Below, in pieces: positions 33,406-41,472 of a stretch of DNA of 48,428 bases. The stretch's first letter is position 1. Every line of letters starts with the position of its first letter. Made by a program: the position numbers and the translations under genes. The notes beneath the pieces were generated by a model. That model did no database searches. It was not told where the DNA came from and worked only from the letters and a program-made list of their open reading frames with translations. Origin of the DNA: Alphaproteobacteria bacterium (GTDB lineage: Bacteria; Pseudomonadota; Alphaproteobacteria; GCA-2731375); assembly GCA_021776235.1 (NCBI GenBank), contig JAJFGG010000003.1, positions 1-48,428 of the forward strand. The letters run 5' to 3'.

Positions 33406-34158
33406 ATGCCATCGGGTGGAGCACGGCCGATTATCCAGATTGATAATGTGTCCAAGCATTTTGGCGATTTTCAAGCATTAAAGGACGTCTCGCTCGACGT
33501 TACCCTGGGGGAACGGGTCGTGGTCTGCGGGCCTTCGGGGTCGGGCAAATCGACCTTGATCCGTTGCATCAACGGATTGGAACAGCACCAATCCGGATCC
33601 ATTCGTGTGGACGGCGTGACCCTGGACCACAGCGCGGGCAGTCTGAAATCGATCAAGGTCAAGGTCGGCATGGTATTTCAGCAATTCAATCTGTTTCCGC
33701 ATTTAACCGTGTTGGAGAATTTGGTGCTTGGCCCCACCCGGGCCCGCGGCATGGCAAAGGCGGATGCCCGTGATCTGGCCACGCGGTATCTGGAACGGGT
33801 TCGCATCCCCGAACAGGCAAACAAGTATCCGGCCAATCTGTCCGGCGGCCAGCAGCAACGGGTGGCTATTGCACGCGCCTTGTGCATGGAACCCAGCATT
33901 ATGCTGTTTGACGAACCGACCTCGGCCCTGGATCCGGAGATGATCAACGAAGTCTTGGAAGTCATGACCGAACTGGCGACCAGTGGCATGACCATGATCT
34001 GCGTCACCCACGAAACCGGATTTGCCAGACGGGTCGCCGACAAGATGGTTTTCATGGATCAGGGGGAAATTGTTGAAGCGGCGGACCCGGACAAGTTTTT
34101 CACGGCACCCGATAGCCAACGCTGCCGCGACTTCCTCGACAAGATTCTGCATCACTAG
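33406..34158 (+). CDS. Amino-acid ABC transporter ATP-binding protein
   Basis: ATPase of a polar-amino-acid importer (GlnQ/HisP type), 250 residues. ATG at 33406 is preceded by AGGAA at 6 bases; upstream GTGs at 33364/33367 are less likely. It shows Walker A CGPSGSGKST (41-50), Q-loop VFQQFNLFPHLT, signature LSGGQQQRVAIARAL (from about 145), Walker B IMLFDEPTSALDPE and H-loop VTHE. It is followed 7 bases later by the permease gene. Together with the divergent binding protein it makes a complete importer. The downstream genes suggest that the imported compound is degraded by the oxygenase and metalloenzyme that follow. Confidence 0.93.
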   Translation: MPSGGARPIIQIDNVSKHFGDFQALKDVSLDVTLGERVVVCGPSGSGKSTLIRCINGLEQHQSGSIRVDGVTLDHSAGSLKSIKVKVGMVFQQFNLFPHLTVLENLVLGPTRARGMAKADARDLATRYLERVRIPEQANKYPANLSGGQQQRVAIARALCMEPSIMLFDEPTSALDPEMINEVLEVMTELATSGMTMICVTHETGFARRVADKMVFMDQGEIVEAADPDKFFTAPDSQRCRDFLDKILHH

Positions 34159-34165
34159 GGGTGTC

Positions 34166-34906
34166 ATGAACAAGTTTCTTGTCGCCGCCTTCGCTTCACT
34201 GCTGCTCGCGGGCTGTTCCGGAAACTGGGGCTGGTATGTCGTCAATCCGATGACGGATTCCGGTTTCCTTAATCTGAAGTTCCTGCTGAGCGGTCTGTAC
34301 TACACCATCCTGTTGTCGGTAACGGCAATTTCGTTCTCTATTGTTTTCGGCCTGGTCATCGCGCTTCCCGGCCTGGCCCGCAATCGATACCTCAGGGGTA
34401 TCAACCGCTTCTATGTCGAATTGGTCCGCGCCGTGCCGATCCTGGTCCTCATACTGTGGGTCTATTACGGCATGCCGCAGTTGGCGGGTTTGTCGATCGG
34501 TGTCTTTTGGGCCGGCGTCATTGCCTTGGCCCTGTCCGACAGCGCCTTTGAAGCGGAGATTTTCCGGGCCGGTATTCAGTCCGTCGATCGGGGCCAGTAC
34601 GAAGCTGCCCATACCATATCGCTCAATTATGCCGATACCATGCGCTTTGTGATCCTGCCCCAGGCAATACGGCGTGTATTGCCGGCATTGGGCAATCAAC
34701 TGGTTTACATGCTGAAGATGTCATCGCTGGTCTCCGTCATCGGGATGCAGGAATTGACCCGCAAGGCCAACGAACTTGTGGTGACGGAATATCGGCCGCT
34801 GGAAGTCTATACTATTCTGGTGCTGGAATATCTGGTTCTGATCCTCATTGTCTCGGCCGGCGTGCGCTGGCTGGAACGTCGTATGCAACCGGATCAACGC
34901 ACATGA
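34166..34906 (+). CDS. Amino-acid ABC transporter permease with lipoprotein-like N-terminus
   Basis: Inner-membrane subunit of the amino-acid importer, 246 residues. The ATG at 34166 follows AGGGG. The core has about five membrane helices and the coupling loop EAAHTISLNYADTMRFVILP (about 150-169) with the typical SSLVSVIGMQELTRKAN. The first 17 residues (MNKFLVAAFASLLLAGC) are a near-perfect lipoprotein signal with an LAGC lipobox, followed by SGNWGWYVVNP. I have a memory of other alphaproteobacterial permeases with a Cys-...-WGWYV start, so this may be a subfamily trait. Whether the cysteine is lipidated is unknown. Confidence 0.9.
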   Translation: MNKFLVAAFASLLLAGCSGNWGWYVVNPMTDSGFLNLKFLLSGLYYTILLSVTAISFSIVFGLVIALPGLARNRYLRGINRFYVELVRAVPILVLILWVYYGMPQLAGLSIGVFWAGVIALALSDSAFEAEIFRAGIQSVDRGQYEAAHTISLNYADTMRFVILPQAIRRVLPALGNQLVYMLKMSSLVSVIGMQELTRKANELVVTEYRPLEVYTILVLEYLVLILIVSAGVRWLERRMQPDQRT

Positions 34907-34931
34907 ACGATGGCAAATAGGGAGTTTGATC

Positions 34932-35510
34932 GTGGGTGCCTGGATTAAGATGATTTCGGACGATGAAGCGGACGCGGAACTGCTTGATGTCCTGAAGCTG
35001 GCGCGGACCCCGCATGGCACGGTTGACAATGTCATGCGGGTTCATTCCCTGCGCCCCAATACAATGCGGGGACACGTAGTGCTTTACCGCGCCGCCCTGC
35101 ATGACGACGCCAACACGCTGCCGGAATGGTTGCAGGAGACCATCAGCTCATATGTCTCTATCCTGAATGACTGCCCCTATTCGTTGGCCAATCATTGGGC
35201 CAACGCCCGCCACTTGATTGGCGATGCCGCCCGCGCCGAAAAGATCGAGGCGGCCCTGCGTGGCCGCCGGCCGGAACTTGCCTTCGAGGGGGCGGAATTG
35301 GCGCTGCTGCGTTATGCGGAAAAGTTGACCATATCTCCCGGTAGAATGGTGCCGGGTGATGTCGAGGCATTGCGGGCCGAGGGCGTTGATGACGGCCAGA
35401 TCCTCGAAGCCAATCAGATCATCGGTTATTTCAACTATGTCAATCGATGCCTGAATGGTCTTGGCGTCACGACCGAGGGCGATATTGTCGGGTACTACTC
35501 GGAAACCTGA
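34932..35510 (+). CDS. Carboxymuconolactone decarboxylase/AhpD-like peroxidase-related protein
   Basis: A 192-residue protein of the AhpD/CMD superfamily. The GTG at 34932 lies 8 bases after GGAG. The family helix VSILNDCPYSLANHWANA (from about 76) aligns with the catalytic E-x2-C-x2-C-x3-H motif, but the second cysteine is replaced by serine (Cys81, Ser84, His88). The rest (MRVHSLRPNTMRGHVVLYRA, LRYAEKLTISP, DGQILEANQIIGYFNYVNR) is typical of the peroxidase-related group. Loss of one cysteine argues against disulfide chemistry of the AhpD type. It lies in an operon with an amino-acid importer and a dioxygenase. Confidence 0.82.
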   Translation: MGAWIKMISDDEADAELLDVLKLARTPHGTVDNVMRVHSLRPNTMRGHVVLYRAALHDDANTLPEWLQETISSYVSILNDCPYSLANHWANARHLIGDAARAEKIEAALRGRRPELAFEGAELALLRYAEKLTISPGRMVPGDVEALRAEGVDDGQILEANQIIGYFNYVNRCLNGLGVTTEGDIVGYYSET

Positions 35511-35527
35511 ACCTGGGAGCAGCCCGT

Positions 35528-36487
35528 ATGGCCTATGCCGAGGCAAAGAAATTTGATGCGGATCTAATTCCCATCGTCGACATTACCACCCTGCGTGACG
35601 GCAGCGACCCGGCTCGCGTGGCGCACGCCCTGCACAGGGCAAGTCAGAACCTCGGCTTTATCTATATCAACGGTCACGGTATTCCCGAGGCTGCAATCGA
35701 CGCGGCGCGGGCCTGCGCGCTGAGGTTCTTTCGTTCGGACCCGGCGCAAAAAGCCGCCGTCATGGTTTCCCCCCATCACCGCGGCTGGTTGGGGCGGAAC
35801 GGCGCCAGAATGCAGGACGATGCAAAGGCCGATTTGAAGGAGAGTTTTATCTGGGGGCGGGAAAGCGCCGCCAGGGTTGCCGCCGACGCCCATCCCTTGC
35901 GTGGTCCGAACCAATGGCCGGATTTTGTGCCTGGGATGCAAAAGGCATCGATGGAATATTTCGAGAAGGTGCACGAGGTTGCGCAACATTTGATGCGTGG
36001 CTTCGCCCTTGGACTGGGGCTCGACGAAGGCTTTTTTCTGCGTACGGCCGCAGCACCTCTCAGCCGGGCCTCCTATGTCTATTATCCCAATCAAGACGAA
36101 GACCTAGGCGAGGATCAGTTTGGCGTTGGTCCACACACGGATTTTGGTGTCCTGACGGTGTTGTGCCAGGACGCCCTGGGCGGCCTGCAGGTTGAAGATC
36201 TTAACGGTGACTGGGTGCACGCACCGCCGATTGCGGGTGCGCTTGTGGTCAATGTGGGCGACCTTTTGTCCCGCTGGACCGACGGCGCCTACAGGTCGAC
36301 CCCGCATCGGGTTGTCAATAATTCCGGGCAGGAACGTTTGTCTTTGGTGCTGGCATTTGATCCCGACCCGGGAACCATGATTGATGCCCGCGAGGTTTAC
36401 GGCGGCAACTATGAGCCGGCCGAGGACGCCATTACGTGCGGTGATTACCTTGTCTGGCGTTTCAAGAAAGCGTTTTCGTATCGCTAA
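35528..36487 (+). CDS. Isopenicillin-N-synthase-like 2-oxoglutarate/Fe(II) oxygenase
   Basis: A 319-residue non-haem iron oxygenase. The N-terminal DIOX_N-type region (IPIVDITTLRD, LGFIYINGHGIPEA) is followed by the jelly-roll core. Iron ligands are His203 and Asp205 (GPHTDFGVLT) and His260 (STPHRVVNN); the 2-oxoglutarate-binding arginine is Arg270 in ERLSL. The ATG at 35528 is 17 bases after the previous stop. By position it hydroxylates or otherwise oxidises the compound imported by the preceding ABC system; this is inference. Family members act on amino acids, purines, ethylene precursors and plant hormones, so the substrate is open. Confidence 0.9.
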   Translation: MAYAEAKKFDADLIPIVDITTLRDGSDPARVAHALHRASQNLGFIYINGHGIPEAAIDAARACALRFFRSDPAQKAAVMVSPHHRGWLGRNGARMQDDAKADLKESFIWGRESAARVAADAHPLRGPNQWPDFVPGMQKASMEYFEKVHEVAQHLMRGFALGLGLDEGFFLRTAAAPLSRASYVYYPNQDEDLGEDQFGVGPHTDFGVLTVLCQDALGGLQVEDLNGDWVHAPPIAGALVVNVGDLLSRWTDGAYRSTPHRVVNNSGQERLSLVLAFDPDPGTMIDAREVYGGNYEPAEDAITCGDYLVWRFKKAFSYR

Positions 36488-36524
36488 TGCATATAGGTTT
36501 CCAGGAATAGGGCCGGGCGAAAAG

Positions 36525-37622
36525 ATGGTGGCCATAAACTCCGAGAATCTCGCGGCGGGGGCAAAGAACCTGCTGCTTAATTGTGCTGAATTGGCGGCAG
36601 GCGAAACATTGTTGATCGTCAGTGAACCGCCATCATTGGGTTGGTATGACGCGGCGGCAGCCGCGGCCATAACCGCGGCGGCCAGGGACATGGGTATTGC
36701 CCCAACGGCGATAATGGTCGGCGCCCCCGACAATGATCGTGATCCACGGGTTGCCGAGGCCATGGCGACCCATGACTGCACGGTCTTCCTGGCGCGGATC
36801 GGCGATCAGGACCGCTTTGCCGATCCCGTGCCGGGTAAAAAGACCATCATGAGCTATGCCCGCAGCGCCGAGGAACTCGCCTCGCCCTATGGACGTTGCG
36901 ATCACCGGGCCTTCGTCCAGTTAAAGCAGGCGGTGAATGATATTCTGCTTGGCGCCAAAAGAATCCATATCACCTGTCCGCAAGGTACGGATCTTGCCGG
37001 GGATACCTCGGACAGCGACCGGGAGAGCCCGGCAGACGTCTCGGTTCGCCGTTTTCCATTGGGCGTGCCGCAACCACTTGAAGCCGCCGGCATGTCGGGA
37101 CGCGTCGCGCTCTCACGCTATCTGACGCCGACAGGATCAAGAACATATGACCCCCCGTCTTTGGCCATCGACGGCGTCGTCATGGCTGAAATTGGTGCCG
37201 GGCGCATTGTTGAACTGCAGGGGGAGGCCGCGATGGTGGCCCGCATAAGACAACACCACGGAATGGTGGCCAACAAATTCAACCTTGATGGCAATGCTGT
37301 GCATTCATTCCATGCCGGCATTCACCCCGGAAGCACCTATTCAAAACTGGCCGCGGACGATCCGGACCGTTGGTCGAATTCCATATTCACCAATCCCCGC
37401 GTTCTTCATTTTCATACCTGCGGCACCCAGGCGCCGGGCGAAATATGCTGGATTTTGATCGACCACACTTTATCGGTGGATGGCATCAACCTTTGGGAGC
37501 ACGGCCGCCTTTGCGCCCATTCGTTCAAAGAGATCAGGGCATGCCTTGAAGTCTGGCCCGAACTGGCGGACCTGGTTGCTTCCCCATCACCAGCGATTGG
37601 CCTGGACGACGAGAAGAATTAG
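36525..37622 (+). CDS. M29 aminopeptidase / NicX-like metalloenzyme
   Basis: A 365-residue protein of the group that contains thermophilic M29 aminopeptidases and the non-haem iron ring-cleaving 2,5-dihydroxypyridine dioxygenase (NicX). The N-terminal Rossmann-like part (LLLNCAELAAGETLLIVSE) and the C-terminal metal region rich in histidine (FHAGIHPGS, VLHFHTCGTQAPGE, ILIDHTLSVDG) are visible. Candidate ligands are in the FHAGIHPG and LHFHTCG segments. Start at 36525, downstream of GGGCGAAAAG. It is the last gene of the importer operon. Beside a dioxygenase and an importer, a catabolic role is more likely than general peptidase work. Confidence 0.75.
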   Translation: MVAINSENLAAGAKNLLLNCAELAAGETLLIVSEPPSLGWYDAAAAAAITAAARDMGIAPTAIMVGAPDNDRDPRVAEAMATHDCTVFLARIGDQDRFADPVPGKKTIMSYARSAEELASPYGRCDHRAFVQLKQAVNDILLGAKRIHITCPQGTDLAGDTSDSDRESPADVSVRRFPLGVPQPLEAAGMSGRVALSRYLTPTGSRTYDPPSLAIDGVVMAEIGAGRIVELQGEAAMVARIRQHHGMVANKFNLDGNAVHSFHAGIHPGSTYSKLAADDPDRWSNSIFTNPRVLHFHTCGTQAPGEICWILIDHTLSVDGINLWEHGRLCAHSFKEIRACLEVWPELADLVASPSPAIGLDDEKN

Positions 37623-37728
37623 CGGATAGTCGGCGCCATAAGCCGTCACTGCAATTGTTTCGAAGATTGCCGTTTCGAGCGTCTTGGGTTGTTATGGGAG
37701 TGTTGCGGAAATGGCGATTTGAGTTCGG

Positions 37729-38535
37729 TCAGTCGCCCGTAAATGCGTCGAGGCCGCTGCGCAGGAGGGCGTTGAATTTCCCCGGCACTTCGACGTTGGA
37801 AAAATGCCGCTGTCCTGCAATGACATAGAGCTGCGATCCGCCAATCCGTTCGTGAATCTCCCGCGCGCATTCGATCGGGGTCACCGGGTCGGCCCCGGCC
37901 GCGATAATCCGGGTCGGCGTCACGATCCGGGGCAGCAGGTCACGGTAAGCGAGGTCCGCCACGGCGGAAGTGCCGCCGAGATATCCGGCGACCGGGGTGC
38001 GAACGAAAACCTCGCGTATGGCAATGTAATCCGCGCCCTCCGCGTCCACGTAGTCGTCCGTAAACCACAACCGCTTGGTTGCGTCCCATGCCGGATCCAT
38101 GCCCTCGCGCCGCGCCAGCGCTTGGCGTTCGGCGACCCGGTCGCGGTACCACGGCGTCGACAGCGAGGTCGTATTGCACAACGTCAGGGAGCTTAGCCGC
38201 TCGGGATGATGAATTGCCAAGCCTTGCCCGATCATGCCGCCCGTGGAAATGCCGACCCAATGCACTTTCTCAAGATCCAGCGCCTCCATCAGGCCGCGGG
38301 CATCGGCGACGAACTGATCCAGCGTATAGGGACCCGCCGGCGCGCTGCTGAAGCCGTGACCGCGCCAATCGTATCGCAAGAGCCGGTAGCGGTCGGCGAG
38401 CGCTGGGACCTGCAAGTCCCAGATGCGGTGAGAAGTGCCCATGGCATGCGCCATCATTACGACAGGGCCGTTCGCCGTGCCGTCCCAACGGTAGGCCATA
38501 TCGATGTCACCGGCACGTATCATTTCAACCGTCAT
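37729..38535 (-). CDS. Alpha/beta hydrolase, 3-oxoadipate enol-lactonase-like
   Basis: A 268-residue alpha/beta-fold hydrolase. The nucleophile elbow is VGISTGGMIGQ (Ser97); the general-base histidine is His244 in AGQRHFSN; the oxyanion-loop region is HAMGTSHRIWD. The start of the domain (MAYRWDGTANGPVVMM) and YDWRGHGFSSAPAGPYTLDQ resemble PcaD-type enol-lactonases. It is convergent with the NicX-like gene and has a related paralogue 1.1 kb away (39637). It lies 15 bases downstream of the MDR oxidoreductase gene on the same strand, so these two are probably one operon. Confidence 0.88.
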   Translation of the reverse strand: MTVEMIRAGDIDMAYRWDGTANGPVVMMAHAMGTSHRIWDLQVPALADRYRLLRYDWRGHGFSSAPAGPYTLDQFVADARGLMEALDLEKVHWVGISTGGMIGQGLAIHHPERLSSLTLCNTTSLSTPWYRDRVAERQALARREGMDPAWDATKRLWFTDDYVDAEGADYIAIREVFVRTPVAGYLGGTSAVADLAYRDLLPRIVTPTRIIAAGADPVTPIECAREIHERIGGSQLYVIAGQRHFSNVEVPGKFNALLRSGLDAFTGD

Positions 38536-38550
38536 TGCTTTCCGCCCGGG

Positions 38551-39573
38551 TTATTTGTCCGCATGCGCGTATCGCACCAACACCTTGCCCATATACTTGC
38601 CGGCCAACATGTCCCTGAGCGCCGACGGTGTGCGTTCGAATCCTTCTACCAACTGTTCGACGGCGTGGATGGCTCCGTCGCGGCAAAGCTGCATCATCCG
38701 CTCCCGCGCGAAGGCCCAGCGCTCCGGATAGGAATAGCGGGAAAAACAATGGATGCTCGCTTCCCGCGCCCATAACTGCCGCATGTTCACCGGGTCGAGA
38801 TCTGGCCGGTCGCTGTTGTTGGCAGCGGTGCGGCCAATGATCAGAACGGTTGCATGTTTTGCCAGATGCTCAAACACCGTGTCGGCGGTCCTGCCGCCCA
38901 CGGTGTCGAAGAGCAGATGGACGCCTTCCGGGCAGGCTTCGCCAAGGCGTTCGCTGAGGACGGGCTGGCGATGGTCGAGACAGATATGGGCCCCGAGGCG
39001 TTCTGTTACCAACGCACATTTCTCCCTGCCTCCGGCAATGCCGACGACGCGCATACCGGCCATTTTGCCTAGTTGCACGGCATAGCCGCCAACCGCGCCG
39101 GCCGCGGAGGTAACGACAAGAGTCTGGCCCGGCATCGGCCTGCCGAACAGGTCCATCGCGCAGTAAGCCGTAAGGCCCGGAGAACTGAGCGCGGTAAGCC
39201 ACAGGGTGTCGGCAAACTCTCCGGTCACGGCGGTCAGCTGTTCAGGCCTGGCGATGGCGAACTCCTGCCAGCCAAGCCGCCCGGTTACCAGGATGCCGGG
39301 TGCGAAATTGCCAGCCGTGCCCGCGATCACCTGTCCAAGGACATCGCAGTCGATCAGTTCGCCAATGCGAAAGGGATTGGTATAGTTCTTGAAGTCCTTC
39401 AGGCGCTGGTTCTGCCACGGCGATAGCGCGACGATAAGCACGCGGATAAGAAGCTCTTCTCCGCTTGGCGGTGCGACCTCTATCGTCTCGATCTCGAAAC
39501 TGTCGTCGTCGGGCAGGCCGATGGGTCGAGAGCATAGGACGAAGCGTCGATTGGTTCGAGGGAATTCGGGCAT
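38551..39573 (-). CDS. NADP-dependent oxidoreductase, zinc-free MDR family
   Basis: A 340-residue medium-chain reductase of the leukotriene-B4 12-hydroxydehydrogenase/CurA group. The start PRTNRRFVLCSRPIGLPDDD is typical. The cofactor motif is TSAAGAVGGYAVQLGKMAG (from about 155), and the end MLAGKYMGKVLVRY is characteristic. The catalytic zinc cysteines of alcohol dehydrogenases are absent, as expected for this branch. It would reduce the double bond of an enone or enal with NADPH. It is immediately upstream of the alpha/beta hydrolase and divergent from a second hydrolase at 39637; the 63-base gap between them must hold both start regions. Confidence 0.9.
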   Translation of the reverse strand: MPEFPRTNRRFVLCSRPIGLPDDDSFEIETIEVAPPSGEELLIRVLIVALSPWQNQRLKDFKNYTNPFRIGELIDCDVLGQVIAGTAGNFAPGILVTGRLGWQEFAIARPEQLTAVTGEFADTLWLTALSSPGLTAYCAMDLFGRPMPGQTLVVTSAAGAVGGYAVQLGKMAGMRVVGIAGGREKCALVTERLGAHICLDHRQPVLSERLGEACPEGVHLLFDTVGGRTADTVFEHLAKHATVLIIGRTAANNSDRPDLDPVNMRQLWAREASIHCFSRYSYPERWAFARERMMQLCRDGAIHAVEQLVEGFERTPSALRDMLAGKYMGKVLVRYAHADK

Positions 39574-39636
39574 CGGCGGCAGATTCCAGAGGGCGTGTAT
39601 TGCTCGCTCTCAGGACACTAGAGGAACGGCTGGGCA

Positions 39637-40455
39637 ATGACAATCGAGCGCATCGATAACGGCAATATCGTGATGGCCTACGAATTGAGCGGCCCGGCAG
39701 GCGCGCCGGTGGTCTGCCTGAACCACTGCTTCGCCTCTGGGCTCGGTTACTGGGAACCGCACTTGCCCGCCTTCGAGGGCTTCAGGGTCTTGCGTTACGA
39801 TACCCGCGGGCACGGTGGCAGCGATGCCCCTCAGGGACCCTACACGCTGGAGACCCTTGCCGCGGACGCGGCGGGTTTACAGGATGCGCTCGGAATTGAA
39901 AAAGTACATTTTTGCGGGGTATCGTTGGGCGGGCAGATTGCGCAAACCTTCGCGCTTGCCTATCCGGAACGCCTCGCATCGCTGATCCTGGTGAACACCA
40001 CATGCGAATACACGGACGATCAGGTGGCGATGTGGCGAGCCCGCGCCCGGCAGGCGCTTGAAGGCGGTATCGAAGCCGTTCATGGGCCATTGATGGCGCG
40101 CTGGTTTACCGCCCAAGCCGGACACCGGCGCATACCAGGTTACCGTTACATGGAAGAGGCGATCCGCAAATTTTCACCCGAAAGCTTCCAGGCGGCGTCC
40201 GAGGCGATGTGCGGGCTTCGCACCACCGAGCGCTTGGGGGAAATCACCGCGCCAACCCTGATCGTCGCGACGCCGGACGATCCCGGTGCGCCGCGTGAGG
40301 TATCGGAAAAAATGGCGAACCTCATACCCAACGCCACGCTGGCATGGCTGGAGCCGGCGCGTCACCTGTCCTCACTGGAACATCCCGACCGCTTTAACCT
40401 GTTGGTGCGGGCGTTTCTGCTGAACGCATCCCAGAAAAGCCCCGAGGTGCACTAG
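39637..40455 (+). CDS. Alpha/beta hydrolase, 3-oxoadipate enol-lactonase-like (second copy)
   Basis: A 272-residue hydrolase, paralogous in outline to the one at 37729. The nucleophile elbow is CGVSLGGQIAQ (Ser96), the histidine is in EPARHLSSLEHP (His243), and LRYDTRGHGGSDAPQGPYTLE (in parts RYDTRGHGGSDAPQGPYT) mirrors PcaD. The presence of two lactonase-like hydrolases around an enone reductase suggests a ring- or lactone-degrading pathway rather than the classical beta-ketoadipate operon, whose other genes are missing. It is divergent from the reductase and ends just before a compound palindromic repeat. Confidence 0.88.
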   Translation: MTIERIDNGNIVMAYELSGPAGAPVVCLNHCFASGLGYWEPHLPAFEGFRVLRYDTRGHGGSDAPQGPYTLETLAADAAGLQDALGIEKVHFCGVSLGGQIAQTFALAYPERLASLILVNTTCEYTDDQVAMWRARARQALEGGIEAVHGPLMARWFTAQAGHRRIPGYRYMEEAIRKFSPESFQAASEAMCGLRTTERLGEITAPTLIVATPDDPGAPREVSEKMANLIPNATLAWLEPARHLSSLEHPDRFNLLVRAFLLNASQKSPEVH

Positions 40456-40469
40456 TATCGACCGGCTTA

Positions 40470-40573
40470 GATCAAACAGCCCAAAAATAGAATCATTTTT
40501 GGACTGATAATTTGATCCATTTTTAAGAGCTAGAGCAACTTGTCTGCGTTCAAATGAACGCAGGTTGCTCTAG
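40470..40573. repeat. Nested palindromic repeat element, copy 2
   Basis: Two tandem hairpins. The first pairs GATCAAA-CAG-C-CCAAAAAT (40470-40488) with ATTTTTGG-A-CTG-ATAA-TTTGATC (40495-40517). The spacer contains TTTTTAAGAGC. The second pairs CTAGAGCAAC (40530-40539) with GTTGCTCTAG (40564-40573), and nested inside CTGCGTTC (40544-40551) pairs with GAACGCAG (40556-40563) around AAAT. It sits between two convergent genes and overlaps the stop codon of the TauD-like gene, so it may act as a bidirectional terminator. The layout is that of the element at 8031. Confidence 0.8.
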
Positions 40574-41472
40574 GCGGATTGCTCGATCGTGACAACGTCG
40601 CCGACCAGGCGGGTTTGCCGCACGTCGCGTGCCTCGGCAGGGTCGAAGCGCCGACCGCGATGCATGGTGGCACGATTGTCCCAGACCACGAAGTCGTGCA
40701 GTCGCCAGACATGCGAGTAAACGAAGCGCGGCTGAGTGGCGAATTCGATGAGGTCCCGCAGGTACATGCGGGATTCCGGGATTGTCCAACCCTCGATGGC
40801 GCCGGCGTGGGATGACAGAAACAGCGATTTTCGCCCGGTGACCGGGTGGCGCCGCACCAGGCGCTGACGAACCGGCTTGAAGGCGTCTCGTTCCTCGTCG
40901 GTCATTTCACTGAACCCAACAATTTCTCGCGAATAGATCTGCGAGTGGAGACAGACCAGGTCCTCGACCTCGTGCCTGCTACGGTCGTCCAGCGCGTCAT
41001 AGGCCGCACGCATGTCGGCGAATTCGGTGTTGCCGCCCCAGGATGGCACGGCACGGCCCGACAGCAGCGAATACTTGGCGGGTATGGCGCGGAATGAACT
41101 GTCGGAGTGCCACAATCGGTCGGCCAACTTGAACTGGTAGGCGCGGGTGCCGGACAGCAGTGGTTTGCCGGCGCCGTCAACATTGGAGAAATCGCCGATG
41201 CCACGAGCCAGGGCGCGGGCCTGTTCTTCGCTTCGAAAATGGATGCGCCCCTTGCCGCTACCAGCTCCCTTCTTCTCGATCTCACCGAAATGTAAAGTGA
41301 ATGCGAGTTGTTCCTCGTCGGTTAGCTTCTGGCCGCGATAAACCAACGCAGCGTACTGGTCCATGCCGGCCTCGATCGCCGCGACTGTTTCGGGTGATAG
41401 CGGCTTGCGGCAATCAACGCCGGTGACTTCGCCAACGAAGGCAGCACCGATAGGTTGGATGGCAAGGGCCAT
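40570..41472 (-). CDS. TauD/TfdA-family dioxygenase
   Basis: A 300-residue 2-oxoglutarate/Fe(II) dioxygenase. ATG at 41472 is taken, with AGGA 8 bases upstream; an ATG three codons earlier is possible. Iron ligands are His122 and Asp124 (LWHSDSSFR) and the distal histidine 271 (NRATMHRGRR); the 2-oxoglutarate arginine is in the RQTRLVGD segment. The N-terminal IGAAFVGEVTGVD is typical of the 2,4-D/taurine dioxygenase group. Members act on herbicide-like phenoxyacids, taurine or alkyl sulfates. The stop codon lies within the right arm of the palindromic repeat at 40470. Confidence 0.92.
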   Translation of the reverse strand: MALAIQPIGAAFVGEVTGVDCRKPLSPETVAAIEAGMDQYAALVYRGQKLTDEEQLAFTLHFGEIEKKGAGSGKGRIHFRSEEQARALARGIGDFSNVDGAGKPLLSGTRAYQFKLADRLWHSDSSFRAIPAKYSLLSGRAVPSWGGNTEFADMRAAYDALDDRSRHEVEDLVCLHSQIYSREIVGFSEMTDEERDAFKPVRQRLVRRHPVTGRKSLFLSSHAGAIEGWTIPESRMYLRDLIEFATQPRFVYSHVWRLHDFVVWDNRATMHRGRRFDPAEARDVRQTRLVGDVVTIEQSA

